DNA of 64,000 nt from an uncultured Lachnospiraceae bacterium (GTDB lineage: Bacteria; Bacillota; Clostridia; Lachnospirales; Lachnospiraceae), in contig URQQ01000020.1 of assembly GCA_900549995.1 (NCBI GenBank), positions 1 through 64,000 of the forward strand, read 5' to 3'. Positions 25,713 to 37,910 of the stretch are shown piece after piece; position 1 is the first letter of the stretch, and every line of letters starts with the position of its first letter. The notes under the pieces are model-generated. The model searched no databases, was not told the origin of the DNA, and saw only the letters and a list, made by a program, of their open reading frames with translations. The position numbers were made by a program, and so were the translations under genes.

Positions 25713-26813
25713 ATGGGAACCGAAAATGAAGAAGAAAAATACCAGTACTGGCTTGCATCTGTACTGCCGCTGCCGGCATGGAAAAAACGGAAACTGACGG
25801 AAGAAGGAATGTCGGCAAGAGCGCTTTATTATATAGAAGAAACGTACTTTCGATCACTTTCGTTTCTGAATGAAAAAGAGATCAAACGGTTGCTGGAAAG
25901 CAGAAAAACATGGCGGATTGATCAGGAATATGAGCTTATGAGACAAAAGAAAATACGGATTTATACGTATGGAAATGCAGGGTATCCGGCGAAGTTTCTG
26001 CCGATTGCATCGCCCCCTTATGCGGTTTACGTAAAAGGGGAGCTTCCCTGTGAAGAGAGACTGTCAGTGGGAATTGTCGGGGCAAGAGCATGCAGTCCCT
26101 ATGGGACAGAAATGGCAGTACGGCTGTCGAAAGCGCTGGCAGATCACCAGGTTCAGATCATCAGCGGGATGGCCAGAGGAATCGATGGGATTGCTCAGAG
26201 AACAGCCCTCAATAACGGAGGGACATCTTACGGTATCCTGGCTTCCGGGGCAGATATCTGTTATCCGAAAGAAAATTTTGATTTGTATCTGGATCTGATT
26301 GGACAGGGAGGGGTTCTGTCGGAACAGACGCCGGGAACAAAACCGCTTTCCCAGTATTTTCCTGCGAGGAACCGGCTGATCAGCGCGATGTCGGATGTGC
26401 TTGTTGTGATAGAGGCGAGGGAGAAAAGCGGATCTCTGATCACGGTGGATATGGCACTTGAGCAGGGAAAGGACGTATATGCAGTCCCGGGGCCTGTTGG
26501 AAGTGAGCTGAGCAAGGGCTGCAACCGGCTGATCCGGCAGGGGGCAGGTATTGTTTTGTCAGAGGAAGATTTGTTGGAAGAACTAGGCATATTTTATAAA
26601 GAGAAAATGAAAAATCAGCCAGAAAATAAAATAAAGCTTGAAAATACAGAAAAATTGGTGTATAGTCGACTTGATTTGCAACCGAAACATCTCAGCTGCC
26701 TGGCGGAAGAAACCGGTATGCCGGTTCCCGAACTGATTAACCAGCTTATTATTCTTGAAATGAAGGGAATCGCAAGAGAAGTTTCTAAAAATCATTATAT
26801 AAAAATGAAGTAG
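25713..26813 (+). CDS. dprA: DNA processing protein DprA
   Basis: 366 residues. An N-terminal SAM/HhH-like region is followed by the Rossmann-like DprA core: VGIVGARACSPYG, IISGMARGIDGIAQ, GILASGADICYP, GGVLSEQTPG, FPARNRLISAMSDVLVVIEAREKSGSLIT and YAVPGPVGSELSKGCNRLI. A C-terminal winged helix (LQPKHLSCLAEETGMPVPELINQLI) is present. DprA loads RecA onto incoming single-stranded DNA. It follows comM after four bases. Confidence 0.95.
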   Translation: MGTENEEEKYQYWLASVLPLPAWKKRKLTEEGMSARALYYIEETYFRSLSFLNEKEIKRLLESRKTWRIDQEYELMRQKKIRIYTYGNAGYPAKFLPIASPPYAVYVKGELPCEERLSVGIVGARACSPYGTEMAVRLSKALADHQVQIISGMARGIDGIAQRTALNNGGTSYGILASGADICYPKENFDLYLDLIGQGGVLSEQTPGTKPLSQYFPARNRLISAMSDVLVVIEAREKSGSLITVDMALEQGKDVYAVPGPVGSELSKGCNRLIRQGAGIVLSEEDLLEELGIFYKEKMKNQPENKIKLENTEKLVYSRLDLQPKHLSCLAEETGMPVPELINQLIILEMKGIAREVSKNHYIKMK

Positions 26814-26835
26814 TGAAGATAGTTGGAGGACTTAT

Positions 26836-28905
26836 ATGGCACATTATCTTGTAATCGTGGAATCTCCTGCGAAGGTAAAGACAATAAAAAAATTCTTGGG
26901 TAATAATTATTCAGTTGCGGCATCGAACGGGCATGTGAGAGATCTGCCTAAAAGCCAGCTCGGAATCGATGTAGATGAAGATTTTGAGCCAAAGTATATT
27001 ACGATCCGTGGAAAAGGGGAAATTCTTGCGAATCTTCGAAAAGAAGTAAAGAAAGCCGACAAAATCTACCTTGCAACTGACCCCGACCGTGAGGGAGAGG
27101 CCATTGCATGGCACTTATCAAAAGCACTGAAACTGGATGACAAGAAAATGTATCGTATCAGTTTTAATGAGATTACAAAGACTGCGGTGAAGACATCATT
27201 GAAAGAGCCCAGATCTATTGATATGGATCTGGTTGACTCCCAGCAGGTAAGACGTGTTCTCGACCGTCTGGTGGGATATCTGATCAGCCCGCTTCTCTGG
27301 GCGAAGGTCAAAAGAGGTTTAAGCGCGGGAAGGGTGCAGTCTGTGGCACTCCGCATCATAGCTGACAGAGAAGCCGAGATTGATGCTTTTATTCCGGAAG
27401 AATACTGGACACTGGATGGTACATTTAACGTGAAGGGAGAGAAAAAACCTCTTCATGCAAAGTTCTATGGAACAGCAGACAAAAAGATTACAATCACAAC
27501 AAGAGAGCAGCTCGATGAGATTCTGAAAGAAGTTGAAAATGCAGAGTATGCAGTTTCAGATGTCAAAAAGGGAGAGCGGACGAAAAAAGCGCCCCTTCCT
27601 TTTACAACGAGTACATTGCAGCAGGAAGCTTCAAAAGTACTGAATTTTGCAACTGCCAAGACGATGAGAATTGCGCAGCAGCTTTATGAAGGAATTGATA
27701 TCAAAGGCAATGGCACTGTCGGTGTCATCACCTATCTGCGTACAGACTCCACAAGAATCTCCGAAGAGGCAGATGCCGGAACAAGAGAATACATCAAAGA
27801 GGTTTACGGAGAAGCATATGTGGCAGGGGAAGAGAAGAAAAAAGATTCCGGCAAGAAAATCCAGGATGCACACGAGGCAATCCGCCCGACCGATGTGACC
27901 AGGACACCGGCTTCATTAAAAGAATCTCTTTCCAGAGACCAGTTCCGTCTGTATCAGCTGATCTGGAAAAGGTTCGTGGCAAGCAGAATGCAGCCTGCGA
28001 AATACGAGACGACTTCTGTCAAGATTTCTGCAGGAAAGTATTACTTCTCAGTTTCTGCATCGAAAGTTGTATTTGAAGGGTTCCGTACGGTATATGTGGA
28101 GTCGGACGAAGAGAAGGCGGAAGGCAATGTCCTTCTGAAAGGCATCGATAAGGAATCCGTACTCACGAAAGAAGAGTTTGATTTTGACCAGCATTTTACA
28201 CAGCCGCCGGCACATTATACGGAGGCATCTCTTGTAAAAACACTGGAGGAACTTGGAATCGGACGTCCGAGTACGTACGCACCGACCATATCGACCATTA
28301 TATCCCGAAGATATGTGGCGAAAGAAAATAAAAACCTTTATCTGACAGAGATCGGAGAGGTTGTAAATACCATCATGAAGCAGTCATTCCCGAGTATTGT
28401 AGATGTGAACTTTACCGCGAATATGGAAGGGCTTCTGGACCTTGTAGAAGAAGGGAAAGTAGAGTGGAAGACTGTAATCAGAAACTTTTACCCAGACCTG
28501 CGGGAAGCGGTAGATATCGCTGAAAAAGAGCAGGAAAGTGTCAAGATCGAAGATGAAGTGACAGATGTTATCTGTGAGGAATGCGGAAAAAATATGGTAG
28601 TCAAGTATGGCCCGCATGGAAAATTCCTTGCATGCCCGGGATTCCCGGACTGCCGTAACACGAAGCCATATCTTGAAAAAATCGGTGTGGCATGTCCGGT
28701 ATGCGGCAAAGAAGTTGTGATCCGCAAGACGAAGAAGGGCAGGAAATACTTTGGATGTGAGGATAATCCGGAATGTGAATTCATGTCCTGGCAGAAGCCT
28801 TCGAAGGAGAAATGTCCGAAGTGTCAAGGCTATATGGTTGAGAAGGGTAATAAGCTTTTATGTGCTGATAAAGAGTGCGGATATATAACAAATAAAAATA
28901 ATTAG
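26836..28905 (+). CDS. topA: DNA topoisomerase I
   Basis: 689 residues, type IA topoisomerase. TOPRIM domain at the N-terminus (VIVESPAKVKTIKKFLG ... ATDPDREGEAIAWHL); active-site Tyr300 in GVITYLRTDSTRIS; LEELGIGRPSTYAPTISTI. Three C-terminal zinc ribbons: CEECGKNM...CPGFPDC, CPVCGKEV...CEDNPEC, and CPKCQGYM...CADKEC. It relaxes negative supercoils. Preceded by dprA and followed by codY, as in many Firmicutes. Confidence 0.97.
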   Translation: MAHYLVIVESPAKVKTIKKFLGNNYSVAASNGHVRDLPKSQLGIDVDEDFEPKYITIRGKGEILANLRKEVKKADKIYLATDPDREGEAIAWHLSKALKLDDKKMYRISFNEITKTAVKTSLKEPRSIDMDLVDSQQVRRVLDRLVGYLISPLLWAKVKRGLSAGRVQSVALRIIADREAEIDAFIPEEYWTLDGTFNVKGEKKPLHAKFYGTADKKITITTREQLDEILKEVENAEYAVSDVKKGERTKKAPLPFTTSTLQQEASKVLNFATAKTMRIAQQLYEGIDIKGNGTVGVITYLRTDSTRISEEADAGTREYIKEVYGEAYVAGEEKKKDSGKKIQDAHEAIRPTDVTRTPASLKESLSRDQFRLYQLIWKRFVASRMQPAKYETTSVKISAGKYYFSVSASKVVFEGFRTVYVESDEEKAEGNVLLKGIDKESVLTKEEFDFDQHFTQPPAHYTEASLVKTLEELGIGRPSTYAPTISTIISRRYVAKENKNLYLTEIGEVVNTIMKQSFPSIVDVNFTANMEGLLDLVEEGKVEWKTVIRNFYPDLREAVDIAEKEQESVKIEDEVTDVICEECGKNMVVKYGPHGKFLACPGFPDCRNTKPYLEKIGVACPVCGKEVVIRKTKKGRKYFGCEDNPECEFMSWQKPSKEKCPKCQGYMVEKGNKLLCADKECGYITNKNN

Positions 28906-29033
28906 GAAATTCATTGATATATTTCGAATTGTATGATAACATAACATGTGTATACAAAGGTGTACGTAGTTGTGCGTTGAATTGGGACAATATATATGAA
29001 GGGCTGGGGAAATTCTAAAACGGAGGCGAAAAA

Positions 29034-29816
29034 ATGAGTGTACAGTTACTAGACAAAACAAGAAAAATAGGGAAATTATTGCATAATAATAATTCCAGCA
29101 AAGTTGTTTTTAATGACATCTGTGAAGTATTGACAGAAATTCTTTTATCAAATGTCCTTGTAGTGAGCAAAAAAGGAAAAGTGCTTGGAATCAGCCATTG
29201 CGAAGGGATTGAACCAATCCATGAGTTAATCATTGAGGAAATTGGAGGACACATTGATGAGATGTTAAATGAGAGGCTTCTGAATGTCCTCTCGACAAAA
29301 GAAAATGTAAACCTTCAGACCCTTGGATTTTCGGCAGATACAGTGAGAGGATATCAGGCAATTATCTCTCCGATTGACATCGCAGGTGAGAGACTTGGAA
29401 CACTGTTTATCTATAAGAGAAATGAAACATATGAGATTGATGATATCATACTGAGCGAGTATGGGACAACAGTAGTTGGACTTGAGATGCTCCGCTCTGT
29501 GAACGAAGAGAGTGCAGAAGAGACAAGGAAAGAGCAGATTGTGCAGTCTGCAATCAGCACACTGTCATTTTCTGAACTGGAAGCAATTATTCATATCTTT
29601 GACGAGCTGGAAGGAACAGAAGGTATCCTTGTGGCGAGCAAGATTGCTGACAGAGTCGGCATCACCAGATCAGTGATTGTAAACGCACTTCGTAAATTTG
29701 AGAGTGCAGGTGTAATTGAATCAAGATCTTCTGGTATGAAGGGAACATATATTAAAGTAGTGAATGACTATGTGTTTAAGGAATTGGATGAAATTAGAAA
29801 AGAACGCATAAAATAG
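29034..29816 (+). CDS. codY: GTP-sensing pleiotropic repressor CodY
   Basis: 260 residues, full length. N-terminal GAF domain (LLDKTRKIGKLLHNNNSSKVVFNDICEVL ... NVLVVSKKGKVLG ... NLQTLGFSADTVRGYQAIISPI), and a C-terminal winged helix with the invariant ASKIADRVGITRSVIVNALRKFESAGVIESRSSGMKGTYIKV. It represses nutrient-limitation genes when GTP and branched-chain amino acids are plentiful. AACGGAGGCGAAAA precedes the start. Confidence 0.96.
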   Translation: MSVQLLDKTRKIGKLLHNNNSSKVVFNDICEVLTEILLSNVLVVSKKGKVLGISHCEGIEPIHELIIEEIGGHIDEMLNERLLNVLSTKENVNLQTLGFSADTVRGYQAIISPIDIAGERLGTLFIYKRNETYEIDDIILSEYGTTVVGLEMLRSVNEESAEETRKEQIVQSAISTLSFSELEAIIHIFDELEGTEGILVASKIADRVGITRSVIVNALRKFESAGVIESRSSGMKGTYIKVVNDYVFKELDEIRKERIK

Positions 29817-29827
29817 CAGTCCGGTGA

Positions 29828-29857
29828 AAGGGGTATCAGAAGTCTGATGCCCTTTTT
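29828..29857 (+). terminator. Terminator after codY
   Basis: Stem AAGGGGTATCAG / CTGATGCCCTT with G-U pairs, tetraloop AAGT, and a TTTTT tail at 29853-29857. Confidence 0.75.
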
Positions 29858-29994
29858 CTGCGATATAGGAACTTTGTTTCCTGTATCATCAGTTTTTCGG
29901 GAGAAATACGCGGCAAGAGAGTCGGCTGCGCGTGACACAAAAAAATGAACAGGTCCTTCGAGCGTGAGGGAGTCAGAGAAAGGAGAACGGGATA

Positions 29995-30291
29995 GTGTAT
30001 ATAGGGGACAATGCAGAACTTGTGATGGAAAAGTTACTTTTGGCTGGCGGAAGTTTGGAGCGGGATGTATTAAACTGCAGAATTATTGGAAATGATGAAA
30101 TAGAAGAACAGTTTTTTATGGTTCTGGAAGAAGGTGAGCTTCCGGGAGTTTCTCTGGACGCAATTTACAAATGTACGATTGAAACAAAGAATGAGCGCAT
30201 ATACTGTGACGGTATGGTAAAAGAGAGATATAAAAGCGAAGACGGTGATATCATTGTCTTCCAGATTGAGAATGGTTTTTACCAGTTATAA
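29995..30291 (+). CDS. Hypothetical protein, 98 residues
   Basis: GTG start with a strong AGAAAGGAGAA site nine bases upstream. The product is acidic and soluble, mostly predicted strands, with two cysteines (LNCRII, YKCTIE) and no signal peptide or membrane segment. The alternating hydrophobic pattern (YKCTIETKNERIYCDGMVKERY, GDIIVFQIENGFYQL) suggests a small beta-barrel, perhaps PilZ-like, but I do not recognise the family. It sits alone between codY and groES, with no obvious terminator after it. Confidence 0.6.
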   Translation: MYIGDNAELVMEKLLLAGGSLERDVLNCRIIGNDEIEEQFFMVLEEGELPGVSLDAIYKCTIETKNERIYCDGMVKERYKSEDGDIIVFQIENGFYQL

Positions 30292-30378
30292 TCTGCTCTC
30301 AGGTGCTCCTGTTTTTCTTATGTTTCTTTGTGTCTGGCTTTATAGTTATAAAATAAATATAAAGTCAAAAAAAGTGTG

Positions 30379-30407
30379 TTGACAAATGAAAGACAGAGTG
30401 ATATTTT
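30379..30407 (+). promoter_or_regulatory. Sigma-A promoter of groESL
   Basis: TTGACA (30379-30384), 17-base spacer, TATTTT (30402-30407). The start point would fall just before or within the CIRCE operator. Confidence 0.7.
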
Positions 30408-30421
30408 ATATCTAGAACGTG

Positions 30422-30448
30422 TTAGCACTCAAATAATTCGAGTGCTAG
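30422..30448 (+). promoter_or_regulatory. CIRCE operator (HrcA binding site)
   Basis: TTAGCACTC - nine bases - GAGTGCTAG, one mismatch from the consensus inverted repeat (last base G instead of A). Located between the groES promoter and start codon, the standard site where HrcA represses groESL until heat shock. hrcA itself is not in this window. Confidence 0.95.
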
Positions 30449-30477
30449 TAAGATTTGAATATAAGGAGGCATTCATA

Positions 30478-30762
30478 ATGAAATTAGTACCATTAGGAGA
30501 CAGAGTAGTATTAAAACAATTAGAAGCAGAGGAAACAACAAAATCAGGGATCGTGATCCCGGGGCAGGCGAAAGAGAAACCTCAGCAGGCAGAAGTTGTT
30601 GCAGTAGGACCTGGCGGAATGGTTGATGGTAAAGAAGTACAGATGCTTGTAAAAGAAGGCGATCAGGTTATTTATTCTAAATACGCCGGCACAGACGTAG
30701 AATTAGAGGATGAAGAGTTTATCATTGTAAAACAGAGTGATATTTTAGCAGTTATTCAATAA
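30478..30762 (+). CDS. groES: Co-chaperonin GroES
   Basis: 94 residues from the ATG at 30478 with ATAAGGAGGC upstream; an in-frame upstream extension overlaps the CIRCE element and is not coding. MKLVPLGDRVVLKQ, the mobile loop ETTKSGIVIPGQAKEKPQQ, and the C-terminal EEFIIVKQSDILAVI are typical. It forms the heptameric lid of GroEL. Confidence 0.97.
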   Translation: MKLVPLGDRVVLKQLEAEETTKSGIVIPGQAKEKPQQAEVVAVGPGGMVDGKEVQMLVKEGDQVIYSKYAGTDVELEDEEFIIVKQSDILAVIQ

Positions 30763-30774
30763 TCTGCTGATCGC

Positions 30775-30790
30775 ATACCCCTTCGGGTAT
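30775..30790 (+). other. Small hairpin in the groES-groEL spacer
   Basis: ATACCC-CTTC-GGGTAT right after the groES stop, without a T-run. The 119-base spacer also has a repeated ATGTATGCC-like pair (30797-30806, 30831-30840). It may be an RNA processing or stability element separating the two cistrons, as reported for groESL in other bacteria; function here is inferred. Confidence 0.35.
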
Positions 30791-30857
30791 CCCGTAATGT
30801 ATGCCCTTCAGGCGGTGATTGCGAGAGAATGTATGCCTAATAAAAATATAAATTTGA

Positions 30858-32504
<1,647 letters not shown>

Positions 32505-32547
32505 TTGCAGCCTGATTCGAAGCGTGCTTGAAGTATTATAATAAATG

Positions 32548-32592
32548 ACCCGGAAGCAAGAGACCTGACGGCCTCCTGCCTCCGGGTTTTTC
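32548..32592 (+). terminator. Terminator after groEL
   Basis: ACCCGGA (32548-32554) pairs with TCCGGGT (32581-32587), with further internal pairing between GCAAGAGACC and GGCCTCCTGC. A T-run follows. Confidence 0.75.
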
Positions 32593-32714
32593 TGTGATAT
32601 GGGAAAGTTTTCCCCCTTGCCTGTTTCTGTCTCAGGAATTGAGGTTGTCCTTTAAAAAGAAACAAGTTTATGTTACAATAAATATTGTATTAAAAAGTCG
32701 GATGGAGGATGGAC

Positions 32715-33203
32715 ATGAGTGATTTTTATACAGAACAACTAGTCAAGAGAAAGACTACAACAGCTGTAACAATTCAGAAGGCAGCATTGATTGCAGTGAC
32801 AATCGTATCATTTTTATTGATATTTCTGATACCGTTTGCGATTATCGTTCCGGTGGTACTGATTGTGGTGGATGTGATTATGTTTAAAAGGATGAATCTG
32901 GAATTTGAGTATCTGTATGTGAACGGGGATCTGGACATCGATAAGATTATGTCAAAAGAAAAAAGAAAAAGAGCATATTCCATGAATGTGAAAGATCTGG
33001 AAGTGATTGCGCCGATGGGGTCGCATGAGCTGGATCCGTATCAGAATCTGAAGCCGGTCGATTTCAGCTCCGGTGAAGAAGACCATAAAAAGTATGTGAT
33101 GGTTGTGGTACAGAATGGAAAAACAGAAAAAGTGATTTTCGAGCCGAACGCGACGATTTTAGATGGCATGAGACTTCTCGCGCCAAGAAAAGTATTTATT
33201 TAG
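32715..33203 (+). CDS. DUF6106-like membrane protein
   Basis: 162 residues from ATG 32715 (GGAGGATGG upstream; ATG 32709 is too close to the site). Two closely spaced membrane helices (IQKAALIAVTIVSFLLIFLIPF and AIIVPVVLIVVDVIMF) are followed by a soluble domain with FEYLYVNGDLDIDKIMSKEKRKRAYSMNVKDLEVIAPMGSHEL. This pattern matches a Lachnospiraceae family I recall as DUF6106. Function unknown. It lies between groEL and guaB with its own ribosome binding site. Confidence 0.65.
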   Translation: MSDFYTEQLVKRKTTTAVTIQKAALIAVTIVSFLLIFLIPFAIIVPVVLIVVDVIMFKRMNLEFEYLYVNGDLDIDKIMSKEKRKRAYSMNVKDLEVIAPMGSHELDPYQNLKPVDFSSGEEDHKKYVMVVVQNGKTEKVIFEPNATILDGMRLLAPRKVFI

Positions 33204-33205
33204 TC

Positions 33206-33234
33206 TTGACATTGAGACAAGTTTTTTGTACTAT
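33206..33234 (+). promoter_or_regulatory. Sigma-A promoter of guaB
   Basis: TTGACA (33206-33211), 17-base spacer, TACTAT (33229-33234). TTGACA begins three bases after the preceding stop codon. Leader of ~45 bases to the guaB start. Confidence 0.6.
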
Positions 33235-33243
33235 AACAGATAA

Positions 33244-34737
<1,494 letters not shown>

Positions 34738-34760
34738 TAAGACGAATAATGATAAACAAC

Positions 34761-34841
34761 GGACAGATTTTTCTGATCCTGTTTTCAGATAACAAAGCAT
34801 GTTATGTGGAGAATGGGGAACCAGAAAGATCTGTCCTTTTT
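34761..34841 (+). terminator. Large terminator-like hairpin after guaB
   Basis: A 15-base-pair outer stem GGACAGATTTTTCTG (34761-34775) / CAGAAAGATCTGTCC (34822-34836) ends in TTTTT. The 46-base interior contains a second hairpin ATAAC-AAAGCAT-GTTAT. Much longer than a typical terminator. Confidence 0.7.
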
Positions 34842-34982
34842 GGTGTGAACAACAGAGAAAACAATTATTTATGGCTTTAAAAGTTTAAGATTCGTTAATA
34901 GATTCATTAAAGTTCTATGTAAATAGTGTCAGAATTTGTCGTCATATGTTATACTGAATCAATAAATGAATGTTGAGGAAGT

Positions 34983-35720
34983 ATGAGATATATGGGACAA
35001 AAACGAGGAAAGAGGAGTACGAAGGGAACAAGGACTGCAGCAAGCAGCAGTCTTAGCCCGAGAAAGAGACAGGAGAGACTGCGGCGCAGAGTGAAGGCCG
35101 GGATACTGATCTTGGCTGTGCTGACCGTATTATTTGGAGTAATCAGGGTTTTGAAACCTGGACTGCTGGGAATTAATCAGTATTCAGAAAGAAGCGGTGA
35201 TGCGATCGATGCGGCGAAGCCGGAGATAGATGTTCAGCTCCTGGATGTGAATTCCTACTCAAGGCCAGGGGAGGAGTCAGGGCAGATCAAAGGGATTGTG
35301 ATACACTATACAGCGAATCCAGGCGCTACGGCCAAGCAGAACAGAGATTATTTTGAAGGGCTCAAGGACAGCCATGAGACAAGAGCAAGCAGCCATTTTA
35401 TTGTAGGTCTTGACGGAGAAATCATACAGTGTGTCCCTACATGGGAGGTGGCATACGCTTCCAATAACCGGAACTCGGACACCGTATCAATTGAATGCTG
35501 CCATCCGGATAAGAGTGGAAAATTCAACGAGGCTACATACCGCTCAATGGTTCAGCTTACGTCGTGGCTCTGCCAGAAATTCGGGCTGACACAGGACGAC
35601 GTGATCCGTCATTACGATATCACGGAGAAAATCTGTCCGAAGTATTTTGTGGATCATCCGGAAGCGTGGGAACAGTTTAAAGAAGATGTTAAGACAGCAC
35701 TGCAAAACAGCAAAAAATAA
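34983..35720 (+). CDS. N-acetylmuramoyl-L-alanine amidase (Amidase_2), membrane-anchored
   Basis: 245 residues. A Lys/Arg-rich cytoplasmic N-terminus of ~38 residues precedes one membrane helix (AGILILAVLTVLFGVI), then an extracellular Amidase_2/PGRP-like domain. GIVIHYTANPGATAKQNRDYF (first zinc His), SSHFIVGLDGEIIQCVP, ASNNRNSDTVSIEC and RHYDITEKICPKYF (second His and Cys-type ligand region) mark the zinc site. It cuts the sugar-peptide bond in peptidoglycan. A start at ATG 34992 is also possible. Followed by a strong bidirectional terminator. Confidence 0.9.
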   Translation: MRYMGQKRGKRSTKGTRTAASSSLSPRKRQERLRRRVKAGILILAVLTVLFGVIRVLKPGLLGINQYSERSGDAIDAAKPEIDVQLLDVNSYSRPGEESGQIKGIVIHYTANPGATAKQNRDYFEGLKDSHETRASSHFIVGLDGEIIQCVPTWEVAYASNNRNSDTVSIECCHPDKSGKFNEATYRSMVQLTSWLCQKFGLTQDDVIRHYDITEKICPKYFVDHPEAWEQFKEDVKTALQNSKK

Positions 35721-35722
35721 TA

Positions 35723-35763
35723 AAAATAGAGGGAATCCTGACAGTCGGGATTCCCTCTATTTT
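35723..35763. terminator. Bidirectional terminator between the amidase and the OYE gene
   Basis: A 16-base-pair stem AAAATAGAGGGAATCC (35723-35738) / GGATTCCCTCTATTTT (35748-35763), with A-run before and T-run after, serves both converging transcripts. Confidence 0.9.
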
Positions 35764-35793
35764 CTTTCCTATATAATCATAATGTTCCAGGAT

Positions 35794-37794
35794 TTAAAGA
35801 TAATTGAGCCGGTCAAGAGTAGCAAGCACCATATTGCGGCCGGCCTCTGTGCCGTCAATGATACGGCGTGCGCGTACGCTGTCCCCAATATTGATCAATT
35901 CAGTATCTGTACCGTCAAATGTCTCAAGCAGGGAATCCCACACCGGGGCGTTTGCTCGCATTCCCAGGCAGACAAAGCCATAGTCAAATGGGAGTTCCTC
36001 CTCAGTGCCGTCACGTTTTATAATGAAGGAATCGGCTTTTACTTCCTGAAGAGCAGTATTTGTCATCTGAGTGACGTGGTGTTTATCCATACACTCGTTC
36101 ATTCCTGATTTGGATGAGGCATCCAGATCCTTTCCGATCTGAGGCATCATCTCGATGATTGTCACATCAGCGCCTCTTGGGGCAAAGAACTCAACAACGT
36201 CGAGTCCTACGGCGCCTCCGCCTACAACTGCTACCTTTTTACCGGACAGATCTTCCGGATATTCGTCAATAGAATTGATCATATCGAGGATGGAGGCAAC
36301 ATGCGCATTTGGATTCTTAAGCTGCTCATGCAGTCCGCTGATCGGCGGCAGGAGCGGAACGGAACCGGTGGCATTGACAATGAGGTCCGGGTTTAATGAG
36401 CGCAGCATTTCCGGGGCAGCGTCCGTGTTCAGGTGGATCGTGAGATTTTCAAGATTCTGAGCGCGGTGAATCAGATATTCAGGAAAATCAGCAAGCCTCT
36501 TTTTGGCAGGTATTTTGGAAATCTCAACGGAGAGACCGCCCAGTACACTTCGTTTCTCGAACAGTGTTACCGTACATCCCACTTCTGCGGCTGTACATGC
36601 GGCCTCCAGGCCGGCAGTGCCGCCTCCGATGACGACGACGCTGCATGGTTTGTTTACTGTGTTCTTTTTATAAGATTCCCCTTCAATAATAGAAGGATTT
36701 ACCGTACAGCGGATTGGTTTGTTGCCGCCGATCCGGTTGCCGACACAGCCGACATTGCAGGAAATACATTTACGGATATCGCAGACATCGCCGTATTTTG
36801 CTTTATTGCACCAGTCAGGATCGGCAATCAGTCCACGTCCGATTCCAATCAGTTCTGAATCACCGCGTTCGAGAATTTCTTCTGCGATCTGTGGGTTTCG
36901 GATGTTGCCGATTGCGATACATGGTTTGTGGAATTTATCCTGTACGGCTTTCGCCATGTAAGAACGCCATCCGTCAGCCAGGTAGTTGGCATCAATCTGA
37001 TACTGGATGGAAGGATTCAGTGCGGCAGAGGTATCGAAAATATCAACCTCGTCATTTAAAAATTCAAGATATTCCAGGCAGTCCTCCAGCGTATTGCCTC
37101 CCTTTACAAGTTCGTCCACGCTTAAGCGCAGGGAGATCGGCATATGCGGGCCGATGGCTTTTCTGACCTCGTCAATCACCATGCGGCAGAAGCGGGCACG
37201 GTTTTTTGCACATCCGCCAAACTCATCTGTCCGGTCGTTCATAGTAGGAGAGAGGAACTGGCTGATCAGATAGGAATGGCCGGCGTGGATCTCCACACAG
37301 TCAAAGCCGGCAAACTGCGCCCGTTTTGCTGCTGCGCCATAATCCTTTGCGATGCTTTCCAGCTCTTCTTTTGAGAGAGGGCGTGGAATGTCACCGCCGG
37401 CTTTGGAAGGCAATGTTGAAGCAGAGACCGGCTGCATACCGATTCTTGCCTTCATGGCAGAGGCACCGGCGTGGTTGAGCTGGATGCCGATACAGGATCC
37501 ATACTTGTGACAGGCTTCTGTGAGCGTGTAAAGTTTCGGGATATAGCAGTCTTTATCCAGGCGGAGCTGTGTGGTACCGTTGGAACCTTCCGGGTATTTG
37601 ACACAGATGTTTTCTACCATAATAAGGCCAGTGCCGCCTCTTGCACGCAATGCGTAATATCGGATGTGTTCATCACTCATCTGTCCGTCATGTCCTGCCA
37701 GATCGCTCCCCATCGGCATCATGACTACACGGTTTGGGATTATCATTGCCCGTACTTTCAGTGGACTGAATAATTTTTTGTAATTATTTTTCAT
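35794..37794 (-). CDS. Old Yellow Enzyme-type NADH:flavin oxidoreductase with Fe-S and FAD domains
   Basis: 666 residues with the architecture of 2,4-dienoyl-CoA reductase, BaiCD/BaiH and similar anaerobic enoate reductases. FMN barrel at 1-335 (LFSPLKVRAMIIPNRVVMMPM; IQLNHAGA; EIHAGHSYLISQFLSP; GIGRGLIADPDW); 4Fe-4S cysteines 343, 346, 350 and 363; FAD site VVVIGGGTAGLEA at about 386-398; and a second dinucleotide site VAVVGGGAVGLD. NADH electrons pass by FAD and Fe-S to FMN to reduce an activated C=C bond. The substrate is unknown: bile acids, steroids, cinnamates and similar are handled by relatives. Start confirmed by GGAGGTCAC. It is alone and divergent from a LysR gene. Confidence 0.9.
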   Translation of the reverse strand: MKNNYKKLFSPLKVRAMIIPNRVVMMPMGSDLAGHDGQMSDEHIRYYALRARGGTGLIMVENICVKYPEGSNGTTQLRLDKDCYIPKLYTLTEACHKYGSCIGIQLNHAGASAMKARIGMQPVSASTLPSKAGGDIPRPLSKEELESIAKDYGAAAKRAQFAGFDCVEIHAGHSYLISQFLSPTMNDRTDEFGGCAKNRARFCRMVIDEVRKAIGPHMPISLRLSVDELVKGGNTLEDCLEYLEFLNDEVDIFDTSAALNPSIQYQIDANYLADGWRSYMAKAVQDKFHKPCIAIGNIRNPQIAEEILERGDSELIGIGRGLIADPDWCNKAKYGDVCDIRKCISCNVGCVGNRIGGNKPIRCTVNPSIIEGESYKKNTVNKPCSVVVIGGGTAGLEAACTAAEVGCTVTLFEKRSVLGGLSVEISKIPAKKRLADFPEYLIHRAQNLENLTIHLNTDAAPEMLRSLNPDLIVNATGSVPLLPPISGLHEQLKNPNAHVASILDMINSIDEYPEDLSGKKVAVVGGGAVGLDVVEFFAPRGADVTIIEMMPQIGKDLDASSKSGMNECMDKHHVTQMTNTALQEVKADSFIIKRDGTEEELPFDYGFVCLGMRANAPVWDSLLETFDGTDTELINIGDSVRARRIIDGTEAGRNMVLATLDRLNYL

Positions 37795-37859
37795 CTAATG
37801 TGACCTCCATTGATTCAATATTCGTTGATTTTAGTTCCCCGGGTGTTCTTTATGAGATC

Positions 37860-37888
37860 AGTATAGGATATTGTTAAAGATAAAACAA
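37860..37888 (-). promoter_or_regulatory. Promoter of the OYE-type gene
   Basis: On the minus strand TTGTTT (37888-37883), 17 bases, TATACT (37865-37860), about 65 bases upstream of the start codon. Confidence 0.6.
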
Positions 37889-37910
37889 ATACTTGTTTTT
37901 GACAATAATA

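Noticed and set aside
30376..30477. N-terminal extension of groES
   Set aside because: The frame is open upstream but covers the promoter and CIRCE operator; the ATG at 30478 has the ribosome binding site and family start.
35794..37794. Bilirubin reductase BilR
   Set aside because: Length and domain order are similar, but the barrel motif here is EIHAGHSYLISQF, the ordinary OYE/BaiCD-type pattern, rather than the HGDR motif I recall as diagnostic of BilR.
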